Positions 48,267 through 57,496 of a stretch of 60,382 nucleotides of DNA are shown piece after piece. The stretch is taken from NCBI GenBank assembly GCA_949290385.1, contig CASERY010000097.1:1-60382 (forward strand), written 5' to 3'. The DNA is from an uncultured bacterium. GTDB taxonomy: Bacteria > Verrucomicrobiota > Lentisphaeria > Victivallales > UBA1829. Numbering within the stretch: the first letter of the stretch is position 1; every line of letters begins with the position of its first letter. The notes under the pieces were generated by a model. The model was not told the DNA's origin. It made no database searches and saw only the letters and a list, made by a program, of their open reading frames with translations. Made by a program: the position numbers and the translations under genes.

Positions 48267-48524
48267 TTACTTTTCTCCACGGTACATCTTGACTGCTTCA
48301 ACAGCGGCTTTTGCCAGAAGCTTGTCCTCTGCGGAAAGCGCCTTTGCTCCGGATGCCTTTTTAGCTGCCTTCTTCGGGGCAACAGGCTTCTCAAGCAAAT
48401 TGGCAAAGGGTTTCAGAAGTCTGGACATGATATTCATCAGAATAATCATGATGACCAGGAACACAAGGACCATGCACATTCCAAGAACCATGGCCTTTAG
48501 TCCGTCCAACAGCAATATCCCCAT
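48267..48524 (-). CDS. oadG: Oxaloacetate decarboxylase gamma subunit (OadG)
   Basis: This 85-residue protein has one membrane helix near the N-terminus (GLKAMVLGMCMVLVFLVIMIILMNIM), then a Pro/Ala/Lys-rich linker and a helical tail (AEDKLLAKAAVEAVKMYRG). That is the OadG layout: the helix anchors the complex and the tail binds the carboxyltransferase. Position upstream of oadA and oadB on the same strand supports the call. Stop TAA. Confidence 0.9.
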   Translation of the reverse strand: MGILLLDGLKAMVLGMCMVLVFLVIMIILMNIMSRLLKPFANLLEKPVAPKKAAKKASGAKALSAEDKLLAKAAVEAVKMYRGEK

Positions 48525-48599
48525 AACACATACCTCATTTTTTGTTGTGATTTTCGTATGTTATTGAATTGATTCATATTCAATTCACGATTTTCTCAT

Positions 48600-49355
48600 T
48601 CATTCTCTCTCTGTCAGAGATTCCTTCAAAATCCGAAGATCTCCGCAATCAAAACGGACAATCTCTCCATTCTGTTTCTGGATCAGCACAGCTCCATCCT
48701 GTCCGATATCACGCATAACAGCCCGAAATGCGGTTCCGTCCGGAAGAATGAACTCCAGCAACCGGCCAATCAGGCGGTTTTCTTTTTTCCACAGAGAGAA
48801 AACCTGATCTGGAAAACTTGAATATAAAATATAACATTCAAACAGCTGTTTTGCCAGTTCTTCTGTAATTTTTTTCAAATTAAATTCTGTTCCGCACAGA
48901 GAAAACAGGGAAACTGCCCTCTGATCAATTTCTGCAAGAAGTTCCGGTGCCAGATTGATATTGACCCCCATCCCGGTAACAATCCCTGCCAGTTTTCCTC
49001 CGGACCAGATGCCCTCTGAAAGAATGCCTGCAATTTTCGCATCACCCACATAGACGTCATTCGGCCACTTGACATAAAAATCCAGATCCGGCGCAGCAGC
49101 GCGCAGCGTGTGGATAACGGAAAGCGAAGATACAATCGTGGCATGAAATGCCTGACCTACATTTTTCATCATGAATGAAGCATAGATGTTCTGGCCTGGA
49201 GGAGAAATCCACTTCCGATTCAGACGGCCTCTTCCTGCTGTCTGCTCACCTGCGCTTACAAAAGTGGCATCTGGAAGAATCTCAAAGCGATCCTTCAGAT
49301 ATGTATTGGTGGAATCAACGCTTTCCAGATAGATCTTATTCAATTTCAATGTCAT
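48600..49355 (-). CDS. birA: Biotin-[acetyl-CoA-carboxylase] ligase (BirA, without DNA-binding domain)
   Basis: ATG 49355 follows GGAG. The 251 residues contain only the ligase: DSTNTYLKD, the biotin loop SAGEQTAGRGRLNRKWISPPG, YVKWPNDVYVGDAKIAGIL and GMGVNINL. There is no N-terminal helix-turn-helix, so it should not act as a repressor. It attaches biotin to the lysine of AMKM motifs, and the gene stands 75 bases before the oadG-oadA-oadB set whose product carries two such motifs, which explains the neighbourhood. Stop TGA. Confidence 0.93.
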   Translation of the reverse strand: MTLKLNKIYLESVDSTNTYLKDRFEILPDATFVSAGEQTAGRGRLNRKWISPPGQNIYASFMMKNVGQAFHATIVSSLSVIHTLRAAAPDLDFYVKWPNDVYVGDAKIAGILSEGIWSGGKLAGIVTGMGVNINLAPELLAEIDQRAVSLFSLCGTEFNLKKITEELAKQLFECYILYSSFPDQVFSLWKKENRLIGRLLEFILPDGTAFRAVMRDIGQDGAVLIQKQNGEIVRFDCGDLRILKESLTERE

Positions 49356-49525
49356 AAATTTTCTCCATCTTCCAATTTCCGATCTTCCTTCTGGAATGTT
49401 CTCCCGGACAGTCGGCAAAATAGTCTTTTTAATACATGATTCTAGGCATTCTGTTTTTGATGGCCGGAATGTCTCATTCAAACGGGAAATCCAGTAAAAT
49501 TTTTCATGTTTTGAGTCTTTCCTGC

Positions 49526-49554
49526 TTGTTTTTTTACAAACTGAGTTTTATATT
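49526..49554 (+). promoter_or_regulatory. Sigma70-type promoter of tRNA-Glu
   Basis: TTGTTT (49526-49531), 17-base spacer, TATATT (49549-49554), about 22 bases before the tRNA 5' end. Confidence 0.7.
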
Positions 49555-49576
49555 ACGTTTATGTGCTTCGGGATAT

Positions 49577-49652
49577 GTCTCCATCGTCTAGAGGCCTAGG
49601 ACACCAGGTTCTCATCCTGGTAACATGGGTTCGAATCCCATTGGAGATGCCA
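49577..49652 (+). tRNA. tRNA-Glu (anticodon CUC)
   Basis: A 76-base tRNA with encoded CCA; acceptor stem GTCTCCA / TGGAGAT with a G-U first pair, discriminator G, D-arm with the glutamate-type CGTCTAGAGGCCTAGGACA, anticodon loop TTCTCAT giving CUC, and T-loop TTCGAAT. It reads GAG, not UAG. Confidence 0.95.
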
Positions 49653-50198
49653 TTTTCCTTTCTATCTGTTTTCTTCAGTTGGTTCCACTTCTCTGCAGGA
49701 TCAATCCAATTTTCAACAGCTTTTTTCTGCAACATTGAACGACTTGGGCATCGGCTGTTGTTATTCCAGGATACCCTCGGAAGCAAATCCTACATCCATT
49801 GCAATCCGCATCTGGGCATCGACTGTTATCCCAGTATCATGGGGCCATTCATGAAAAACTTGATTAAAAATATTCCATTTTTCACAATTTACCATTCTTC
49901 TTTTGTTCTTTTCTGAGAGTTTTATGATTTCTGCAGGATGGAATCGTCCTTTTATTGAATTCATTCGACTCACAGTCTTCCGGCAAATGCAACGATCAAA
50001 ACAAAAGAGGAAAAACAAAACTTCTTGCTTGGCTGGGTCATAAGCAAAATTCAGAAGAAAACGGGACTTTGTCCCTCCTCTCATGCGGTATAGAATATAA
50101 TACGAGGAAAAGAAAGGGACCTGTCCCTAATCTGACTGCAAAGCCGCTTTCTGAACAGCCCGACGACCAATATAAAAATCCGTAGCAGCTTCTTTCTT
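49653..50198. other. Intergenic region with a diverged direct repeat and GGGAC motifs
   Basis: About 545 bases between tRNA-Glu and the AAC(3)-like gene. Two stretches near 49747-49773 and 49811-49840 are imperfect copies (TGGGCATCGGCTGTTGTTATTCCAG versus a shorter relative). Further right, GGGACTTTGTCCCT and GGGACCTGTCCCT form short inverted elements at about 50064-50078 and 50117-50129. A minus-strand frame 49761-50084 is open but unrecognised. I call no gene. Confidence 0.4.
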
Positions 50199-50947
50199 TT
50201 ACAGATGGGTAAAATATCCAGGATCTTCACGCAAACGTTTCAGGGCAATCTCTCCAGCCGGACGGCTTTGCAACACAATCATTTCCGCATCCCCGAAACG
50301 GGCAGTACGCAAAGCTCCGGCCGCGACAAAGTCGTCATACATTTTTCCGTAAAACTGTGAATGCTCCGGATCGCAGCGATGGCTACGGGATGGCACCGCA
50401 ATACGTTCGCCATTTTCAAGCGTAACAAAAAGCTTTGCTGCTTCTTCAGTCAGGATATTCGGCACACCGGCGCGTTCTTCAATACCGTGGAGAAAAGTAT
50501 TGCAGACAATGCCAGTACCGATAAATGCGATTTTAGCATTGCATTCCATCAGTCTTCCCCAGGGCGACTTCGGAGCACAGGGAGTATCAAAAAATTCATG
50601 TCCGGCGAGAAAACTCCGGGCATCCTTACCGAATCCTGCGATTGAATGTGTGGGATGAGCTGAACGCACAACCCCGGGACGCTGACGGAATAACTCAGGC
50701 AGGATACCGACAATAGTCGGAGTGGAAGACACGGAAAACTCTGGATTTTTTGCATTCAAATGATAACTCAATGTTGGAAAAAGCAACAGCCCCCGTTCAC
50801 CTAAATACTGCATCAAAGCATCAAGCACGGTATCGGCCCCGCCCTCGACAGGTCCGATTTTTTCATTGACGAATGGATCAGCAATGTATCATCCGGCAGA
50901 ATTCCTGCCTCACACAGCTCCTTTTTCAGTGTATTGACAGTATACAT
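50199..50947 (-). pseudogene. AAC(3)-family aminoglycoside N-acetyltransferase-like gene with a one-base frameshift
   Basis: ATG 50947 follows GGAGGAA and starts MYTVNTLKKELCEAG...DDTLLIHSSM, the normal AAC(3) N-terminus. The frame is then lost: to continue as KKIGPVEGGADTVLDALMQYLGE a seventh A is needed in the A6 run at 50858-50863. The rest, to TAA 50199, is intact, with HPTHSIAGFG, SPWGRL and FIGTGIVCNTFLH. The family moves an acetyl group from acetyl-CoA to an aminoglycoside or similar amine. A single indel in a homopolymer may be a sequencing error, a recent mutation or a slippery site; the rest shows no decay. Different from the UAG sites, since the frame really changes. Confidence 0.75.
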
Positions 50948-51170
50948 AGTGCATATTCCTCCTGCTGATTGAAAGTTAATAAAGAAATATACCTGTAGGT
51001 ATTTTTTTTACAACATTCCATTCCATCCAGGAGGACCCGCTTTCAGTATCCATCTTTCTCCATTTTCTGCTGGATGCCTTTTTCTGAGTCTGACAGGATC
51101 CTCTGAATCCGATGACGACAAAAAAAGATAGGATCTGCCTGCATCCTCAATAGCAGACAGAAAGACGCAA

Positions 51171-51210
51171 AAAAATACCGCAAAGGCTGGTTTTCCTCTG
51201 CGGTATTTCT
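51171..51210 (-). terminator. Rho-independent terminator of the Gfo/Idh gene
   Basis: On the minus strand AAATACCGCA / TGCGGTATTT is a 10-bp stem with a 16-base loop, followed by TTTT. It begins about 30 bases after the TAA at 51238, the stop reached only by reading through UAG 51277. Confidence 0.85.
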
Positions 51211-51237
51211 ATTCTCATCCAAAAAGCAAATACTTTA

Positions 51238-52596
51238 TTATTTCTTCTTTTTAGCCGGTGATTTTTTCACAGAAGTCTAAGATTTTGCCGGAACAGCTTT
51301 CTTTCCAGTGGCCGCAGAAGCCTTGACTTCGTCAGTCTTTTTGGCTGGAGATTTCTTAGAAGCGGTTTTCCGGACAGGCTTCTGGCCGTTGTTGAAGTAT
51401 TCAACCAGATCTTCTGCCGGAGGCGGAATTTCCTGAGGCATGTTGCCGTTGCGGATGGAATATGTTCCAAGGACGCCTGTCGCCACAGAATTTCTGGCGG
51501 CAATCGGAGAATTGCTTGGAATGCTTTCTCCATTTTTTGCAAAACGGACAAACGCCGCCACGATATCCGGATCCGCACCGCCATGGCCGCCCGCCACATC
51601 GCGCAGATAGAAGGACTGGTCCGGCATACCGAATCCGCCGCGAGTTGTATAGACATCGATACGTCTTCCATATCCGTCACCATAGTTCTCAATCCGGCCC
51701 TTGTCTCCGATAAACGTATAGTTGCGGCAATGGTCAGGAGTATAATGGCACTGCATGTAGTTGGCGAGCACGCCATTGTCCAGCTGCATCATCACAGTGC
51801 TTTCGTCTTCCACATCAATGACCGGAGAAATTCCTTTGAGTTCCAGCGGCGGCCAGTTGCTCTCGCTCCAGGTCACGATACCGCGTTCAGAAGCCTTCCT
51901 GCGGTTCTTGCAGCGATTGTAAACAGAAAGTCTTCCCATGCCGACAACACGTTTTGTATAGCCGCCGGAAAGCCAGTGAATCACATCAATATCATGTGCG
52001 CCCTTCTGCAGGAGAAGGCCTGTGGTATTTTTGGCCTCTGAATGCCAGTCCTTGAAATAGGCATCTCCTCCATAGCTGATGAAATGACGGCACCACACAG
52101 TCTGAAGTTCCCCAATGATACCGGAATCAATGAGTTCCTTCATTCGGATAATATAATCCATATGACGCATGTTGTGTCCCACGAAAAGCCGGGATCCTGT
52201 TTCCATAGCGGTCCGCAGGATGCGGTCGCATCCTTCAATGGTAATGGCCATGGGTTTTTCAAGATAGACAGTTTTTCCAGCCTTCAGGGCAGCCACCGCG
52301 AATTCTTCATGAAGATAGTCGGGAACTGTAACGAAGACAGCATCCACATCTTTGCGGGCAAGGACTTTTTTATAATCATCCGTTCTGAAAATGGATTTGT
52401 CATTTTTTAAAGATTTCCATGCGGGACTTTCAAAGGCTTCCGGACGAATATCGCAGAGAGCCGTAATTACTGCGCCGGAACCTTCCTGCAGGACATTGCT
52501 TGCAAGGCCGCCACGTCCGCCGGCACCCAGGACTCCGATCCGGAGAACCCGGTCATCTTTTTTTGCAGATTTTTCAACTGTCTTTTTTTCAGCCAT
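51238..52596 (-). CDS. Gfo/Idh/MocA-family oxidoreductase with Lys-rich tail, one UAG codon
   Basis: ATG 52596 follows GAAGAGG. After a basic leader (AEKKTVEKSAKKDD) the Rossmann fold starts with RIGVLGAGGRGGLASNV; the EKP motif is in VYLEKPMAI, and the C-terminal alpha/beta domain carries HYTPDHCRNYTFIGDKGRIE. It would oxidise or reduce a sugar or sugar-like alcohol with NAD(P). TAG at residue 440 (51277-51279) lies in a Lys/Ala/Pro-rich tail: PAKS-x-TSVKKSPAKKKK, then TAA. The composition is the same on both sides. 452 residues. The tail resembles histone-like extensions and its role is unknown. Confidence 0.85.
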
Positions 52597-53403
52597 TCTA
52601 AAACCTCTTCTTTGTTTGTTTACAGGATTCCAACAGATTGATGCAAAGTTAAGGTACACTTTCATGGAGGAAATCTCAATATTTTTCAAATTGTTTTTGC
52701 TGATTTTTTTGATATTTCTTCATACTTTTCGGATTTTTTTCAAAGGCTTTTCAGAAAAAAATGGATTTTCCTTTAAACAAAGTCCGTCTCTGAAAAACCC
52801 CATGATCGGAGATGGGCGAAAGGAAGAGAAACGATTGACAGAAGAAACGCAACAGGATTCTCTAAAATTCAAACGAACTGGAATCAAAAAAATGCAAAAT
52901 CCTCCTCAATCCGGCCATTTTCTGAATTCAGCAGAGCCTTCCTCCGCCCGCACATGGTTCCTGCAGGTCGCAGAACCGCTCACAGAAAAGTTTCATCTTT
53001 ATCCGGCAGAGACTCTCTCGAGGAGTTTTTCCCCCGACAGAATCCCTGTTGACGGATTCGCAGAAAGAGTTAGAGAGTAAATCACAAGAACCCGAGCCCA
53101 TTTCCTCCCCGTATCACAAATTCGTCTCAGCCTGCATACACAGCAAGGTTTCCTTATTTTTCCGGAAAAGAAACATTGTTTTTTTCAATCGCCCGCTTAT
53201 ATTTACCCCAGAGACGAACTGCAGAATGGGTAAAATAATGTTTTACTACGGAATGGAAGTCTCACAAAAAGTATGGATATATCACATTTTGTATCCTGCA
53301 GAGCATTTGAAAGATGCGTGCAAATCATTAAATTGAATGACTGAACAGAGAAATCTGAATCGTCCGGAATAACATAAAAACAATTATTACAAGGAGATTA
53401 AGA
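52597..53403. other. Intergenic region with one weak ORF (52664-53080, +)
   Basis: About 800 bases between divergent genes. A plus-strand frame of 138 residues from ATG 52664 has a hydrophobic start (IFFKLFLLIFLIFLHTF) and a polar remainder, preceded by AAGG. It has no recognisable family, overlaps the likely promoter of the minus-strand Gfo/Idh gene, and I do not call it. Confidence 0.3.
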
Positions 53404-54210
53404 ATGGCTAGACCTCTTGCAGTGCAGCTGTACTCCCTTAGACAGTATGCGGAAAAAGATTTTGTTTCCGTCCTGAAAAAAGTTGCAGACATCGGTTACA
53501 AAGGTGTGGAACCTGCCGGATTCTGGAACTTGAGTCCTGCAGAATTCAAGAAGATCATTGATGATCTCGGACTTGAAATGTACTCCTCTCACTCTCCGTG
53601 GGCGCGTGGACTTGATGGACTGAATGAAATTATTGACACCCTGGGCGTACTCGGTTTGAAGAACTGCGTCTGCGGTTACGGTCCGGATGACTTCAAAGAT
53701 CTGGATGCCATCAAAAGAACCGCCGATATCACCAATTCCATGATCGAACCTCTGAAGAAAGCCGGCATTACCCTTTTCCAGCACAACCACTACTGGGAAT
53801 TCGAACGCATCAACGGCAAGCTCAAATACGAATATTACAAGGAACTCTGTCCGGAACTCAAATACGAAATTGACTCCTTCTGGTCCACCAACAAAGGCAC
53901 TGAAGATCCTGTTGAAATGCTTGCAAAATTTGCGGACAAAACCATCCTTCTGCATATGAAAGACGGTGTCTGCAAACAGGAAGCAGGCGGTGGAAACATG
54001 GTCAATGGTCTCCTTGATATGAAGATTGAACTTCTTCCGCTGGGAACCGGCTCTCTGCCCATCAAGAAAATTGTGGATTCTGCTCCGGCCCAGGTCAAAG
54101 CCATCATCGTGGAACTTGACTATGTGGCTGAAGGCCTCGACATGTGGGAATCCATTGAAAAATCCTATAAATTCATGACTTCCTCCGGTCTTGCCGAAGG
54201 AAACAAGTAA
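53404..54210 (+). CDS. Sugar phosphate isomerase/epimerase (TIM barrel)
   Basis: ATG 53404 follows AAGGAGATTAAGA. The 268 residues show the AP-endonuclease-2-type TIM barrel: AVQLYSLRQYAEKDFVSVLKKVADIGYKGVEP, MYSSHSPWARGL, FQHNHYWEFE, YEIDSFWSTNKG and ILLHMKDG, with metal ligands Glu, His and Asp at the usual strand ends. Proteins of this type epimerise or isomerise keto sugars and inositol derivatives. A Gfo/Idh oxidoreductase gene follows 38 bases later in the same direction; such pairs are common in sugar and inositol catabolism. Stop TAA. Confidence 0.9.
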   Translation: MARPLAVQLYSLRQYAEKDFVSVLKKVADIGYKGVEPAGFWNLSPAEFKKIIDDLGLEMYSSHSPWARGLDGLNEIIDTLGVLGLKNCVCGYGPDDFKDLDAIKRTADITNSMIEPLKKAGITLFQHNHYWEFERINGKLKYEYYKELCPELKYEIDSFWSTNKGTEDPVEMLAKFADKTILLHMKDGVCKQEAGGGNMVNGLLDMKIELLPLGTGSLPIKKIVDSAPAQVKAIIVELDYVAEGLDMWESIEKSYKFMTSSGLAEGNK

Positions 54211-54248
54211 TTTCCTTACAAACATCCTTAACGGAGTAATTTGCAAAA

Positions 54249-55466
54249 ATGGCTAGAGAACTCAAAACGGATCCGGCAACTGGACTTTTCCATCCGACTC
54301 AGAAATATCTGGATGCAGTCAATGCCATCCCGGAAAAGAAGACCTTCCGTAAAATCAAAATGGGTATTATCGGATGCGGAATGATTTCCGATACCTACTT
54401 CCAGGCTTCTAAAAAATTCAATGTGATTGAAGTTGTGGCTTGTTCCGATATCATTCCTGAACGCGCCAAAAAGAAAGAGGAAATGTATGGCTGCAAAGCC
54501 ATGACTAATGAAGAACTTCTCGCAAGAGATGATATTGAAATCGTTCTGAACCTTACTCCTCCGCAGGTCCACTCAAAAATCGCTATTGACACTCTCAATG
54601 CCGGCAAACATGCCTACAGTGAAAAACCCTTCGGTGTGGATGAGGCTGATGCAGCCAAAGTCATGGCTCTTGCCAAGGAAAAAGGTCTCCGCGTCGGTTG
54701 TGCTCCGGATACCTTCCTGGGCGCAGGACTCCAGACTTCCCGCAAGATCCTCGATGACGGATGGATTGGAAGACCTGTCGCAGCCACTGCCATGGTTCTC
54801 GGACGCGGTCCCGAAAAATGGGGTCAGGCTCCGTTCTTCTATGACTACGGTGCAGGTCCCATGCTTGACCTCGGTCCGTACTATATTACGGCTCTTGTCA
54901 ACTTCTTTGGTCCGGCCAAACGCGTTACCGCTATGACCACCAAAGGTGAAGAGTTCAGAACTCTGGGCGCAGAAGTCGGCGAAACCTATAAAGACTTCTA
55001 TAAACCATTTGACCGCTATCCTGTCACAGTGTCCACACACCTGACCGGAGTGGTTGAATTCCAGAATGGTGTTCTCGCTACTGTCATTGCATCCTTCGAC
55101 TGCTATGCACATAATCATCCGCCCATTGAAATTTACGGTACTGAAGGCACTCTTTCCGTTCCGGATCCCAACACCTTTGGCGGCCCGGTGAGACTGTACC
55201 GCGCAAGCGAAGGCAAATGGACCGATATGCCTCTTTCTCATATCTATGCAGAAAACAGCCGCTCCATCGGTGCTGCAGATATGGCAATTGCCATCCAGAC
55301 CGGCCGTAAACATCGTTGTAACGGAGAACAGGCAAACCACGTTCTCGAAATCATGCTTGCCTTTGACAAGTCTCAGAAAACTGGTATGCCCGTAGATCTC
55401 AAGACCACCTGCGAAAGACCTGCTCCGCTGCAGCTTGGTCTTGAATTCGGCGAAGTTGAAAAATAA
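54249..55466 (+). CDS. Gfo/Idh/MocA-family oxidoreductase
   Basis: 405 residues with the NAD(P)-binding IKMGIIGCGMISDTYFQ, the DIxxE-type region and the catalytic-lysine motif HAYSEKPFGVD. The C-terminal domain has GAGPMLDLGPYYITALVNFFGPAKRV, typical of the family. It forms a pair with the preceding TIM-barrel protein and the two probably act on the same sugar in sequence. The substrate is unknown. It has no UAG, unlike the Gfo/Idh gene at 51.2 kb. Stop TAA, strong terminator after 25 bases. Confidence 0.92.
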   Translation: MARELKTDPATGLFHPTQKYLDAVNAIPEKKTFRKIKMGIIGCGMISDTYFQASKKFNVIEVVACSDIIPERAKKKEEMYGCKAMTNEELLARDDIEIVLNLTPPQVHSKIAIDTLNAGKHAYSEKPFGVDEADAAKVMALAKEKGLRVGCAPDTFLGAGLQTSRKILDDGWIGRPVAATAMVLGRGPEKWGQAPFFYDYGAGPMLDLGPYYITALVNFFGPAKRVTAMTTKGEEFRTLGAEVGETYKDFYKPFDRYPVTVSTHLTGVVEFQNGVLATVIASFDCYAHNHPPIEIYGTEGTLSVPDPNTFGGPVRLYRASEGKWTDMPLSHIYAENSRSIGAADMAIAIQTGRKHRCNGEQANHVLEIMLAFDKSQKTGMPVDLKTTCERPAPLQLGLEFGEVEK

Positions 55467-55491
55467 TCTTTCTTCTCGTCTGATCTAATTC

Positions 55492-55531
55492 AAACGGAAT
55501 CCTGTCTTGATGACAGGGTTCCGTTTTTTTT
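55492..55531 (+). terminator. Rho-independent terminator of the TIM-barrel/Gfo operon
   Basis: AAACGGAATCCTGTC / GACAGGGTTCCGTTT forms a 15-bp stem with one mismatch and a five-base loop, followed by TTTTT. Confidence 0.9.
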
Positions 55532-55595
55532 ATACCCGCTTCTGAATAGGGAATAAATCTTATAGGCAGGTAAGTGAGAAAGAAAAAATATGAAT

Positions 55596-55695
55596 GCGAG
55601 AAGAAAAAACCTTTTGAGGAAAGGTTCTTTCCTTCTCGCGCTCTTCCTTTTCCAAACCTTTTTGCATCATCTTTTCCCTCAACGGGAAAAGATAA
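55596..55695. repeat. Dispersed hairpin repeat, locus C copy 1
   Basis: 100 bp: GCGAGAAGAAAAAACC arm, inner TTTTGAGGAAAGG, arm TTTCCTTCTCGC, tail CGCTCTTCCTTTTCC...CATCATC, second hairpin CTTTTCCC / GGGAAAAG. Confidence 0.92.
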
Positions 55696-55833
55696 AATAC
55701 ATTTTTTGAAAAATATCAGAATAATATAAGTCTGTGAATCATATCCACATACGTTGCAAAGAAAAACAATTGCATAATACAGAAAACAAAAAACAATGAA
55801 AAAACTCTAATGCGAAAAGGGTTGATAGGATAT

Positions 55834-55932
55834 GCGAGAAAGAAAAACCTTTTAAGGAAAGGTTCTTTCCTTCTCGCGCTCTTCCTTTTCCAAACCTTTT
55901 TGCATCATCTTTTCCCTCAACGGGAAAAGATT
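55834..55932. repeat. Dispersed hairpin repeat, locus C copy 2
   Basis: 99 bp copy nearly identical to copy 1, with GCGAGAAAGAAAAACC as 5' arm and the same tail and second hairpin. Confidence 0.92.
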
Positions 55933-56011
55933 AGGGAGTTAAATTCAAAACTGATATAAGACACATTTGTTAAACACAAAGGATAAGTATAAAGTATGAA
56001 AAGCAAAAAAG

Positions 56012-57169
56012 TCAAAAGGACCTTGTTACAAAATCCCGGCTGACGCCCCCCGTAGCAGAAAGTTCCATATTCTGGAAACAAAGGCCTTCCGTATATCTTG
56101 CCACCAGCGGTACTTCAGACTTCACAATTCCAGTAAAATCTGAAAAACACAGATCTTTCAAAACAGTTCTATCATTTCCCTCCAGATCCACCGGCATTCC
56201 GGAATGAACCCGGAAATGGCTGAATCTGATCCGTTCCAGACTGCGCAGCCGAATAGAATCCTCTACAAAAATACGAACAGGGCAACCCTCTGAAACGATA
56301 TCAAAATGATCAAAGGAAATATCGCTTATCCTCTAATATCCGTGGCAATCTTTCTAAAGGTATCGTAACGGATATTCAAAGTGAATGCCATTTCCCTGTC
56401 CCCGGAAAACAATATGGCTGAAACTGCAGTGCCGGATCGTATCATCGCTGGGACATCCCACTCGAATTCCCTGACAGCGGCTGTCCAGAAAACAATTCGA
56501 CACCATAACATCCTCGCATACACATTCCGTCTCCGGCAGTCGCCGGATTGCCCGGAGAATCAAGCAGTCGTCTCCTGTACGGAATGTACTGTCACATACT
56601 GTTACGCGCCTGCATCCGTCAATATCAATTCCATCGTTATTGATCATCTGCTGGCATCCTGTAATGTGCACATGGCGGATACAAACATCTTCACAGGCAA
56701 TCAGCCATACTGTCCACCCCGGAGAATCTTTCAGGGATATATTTTCAAGCCTCACATTCCGGCAGTCATATAGCTGAATCATCCGCGGTCGCGGTTTCGA
56801 TGGTTTCGCAAAAAAGGCACCGGCCGGTACATTTCGGTTGTAAAATTCCGGACCCCTTCCATCAATCTCTCCGCTTCCGGTAATGGCAATATTTTCACAG
56901 GATGCACAGGCGATCAAGCATTTACGGCTTCCTTCCGGTACGACTGCATCCAAGCCGGGATTTCGAAAATCATCATAGGCTTCACTGAATGGATACCCGA
57001 GAATTCTGGCTCCTGCCGGCACATGCAGTTCCACATTGCTTTTTAAATAGAGGGTTCCGGAAAGGTAAGTCCCCGGCTGCAAAACCACACGTCCGCCTCC
57101 CGTAGAAGCGGCATGGTCAATAGCCTGCTGAATAGATTTTCCTGTCATTTCTTCTGGTATATAATCCAT
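56012..57169 (-). CDS. GH28-type polygalacturonase-like glycosidase, two UAG codons
   Basis: ATG 57169 follows GGAG. The frame runs 385 residues to TGA 56012. It is a right-handed beta-helix of family GH28: NNDGIDIDGC and TGDDCLIL supply the three catalytic aspartates, and CQGIRVG replaces the family's GHG region, with no His, which is unusual. TAGs at residues 272 and 279 (56354-56356, 56333-56335) flank KDCHGY in the last third; the beta-helix pattern goes on afterwards (RISDISFDHFDIVSEGCPVRIFV...). No signal peptide, so it may act inside the cell on oligogalacturonides or related sugars. It is alone and converges with the sugar operon. Confidence 0.88.
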
Positions 57170-57496
57170 AGCTCCAACCTCATTTCGCTTCTTGACATTT
57201 TCTCAAAAAACTGTTCTGTACAATCTGTTGCCACGAAAGGCAGAAGTGTTGTCTCTGAAAATTTGGATAAGGATAGACAGTTTCAATGCAAAGCCTGTCT
57301 GCATGCTGACTTTATCCGGCTCCCTTCCCCGCCTGGTCCGATTCCTGACAGTAAATTTCAGAACAAAGATGTCCACATATCCGTAACAAAACGGTATTCT
57401 CTTTGTTCTCTCCAGGATGCCATTCTCTTGACCTTTCGGCTGTTTGGCGGCAATGACAAAACCATTCTCTTTACGCTCTCTCCGCAGAGAATACCG
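57170..57496. other. Intergenic region with a widely spaced inverted repeat
   Basis: About 325 bases. ACGGTATTCTCT (57391-57402) and AGAGAATACCGT (57486-57497) are perfect 12-bp inverted copies 83 bases apart; the right copy ends at the first base of the HAD stop codon. TTGACA at 57193 on the plus strand has no -10 at proper distance. No gene seen. Confidence 0.5.

Larger units (their letters stand above)
55532..56011. other. Intergenic region between converging genes, holding the locus C repeats
   Basis: About 480 bases. It carries two full repeat copies and a ~140-base spacer that closely matches the spacer of locus A, so the whole pair looks duplicated between 22.5 and 55.7 kb. No gene seen. 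Confidence 0.7.

Noticed and set aside
49577..49652. tRNA-Glu or tRNA-Leu as the UAG-reading tRNA
   Set aside because: Their anticodons are CUC and CAA; neither pairs with UAG. I found no tRNA-like fold with a CUA anticodon in the window.
52664..53080. Plus-strand ORF of 138 residues
   Set aside because: No family, low-complexity hydrophobic start and overlap with the likely promoter of the divergent gene.
22473..55932. CRISPR array
   Set aside because: The repeats are ~100 bp, in pairs, far apart, and contain hairpins; there are no regular short spacers and no cas genes.
57193..57230. TTGACA ... TACAAT as a plus-strand promoter
   Set aside because: The spacing is 21 bases, too long, and no plus-strand gene follows.
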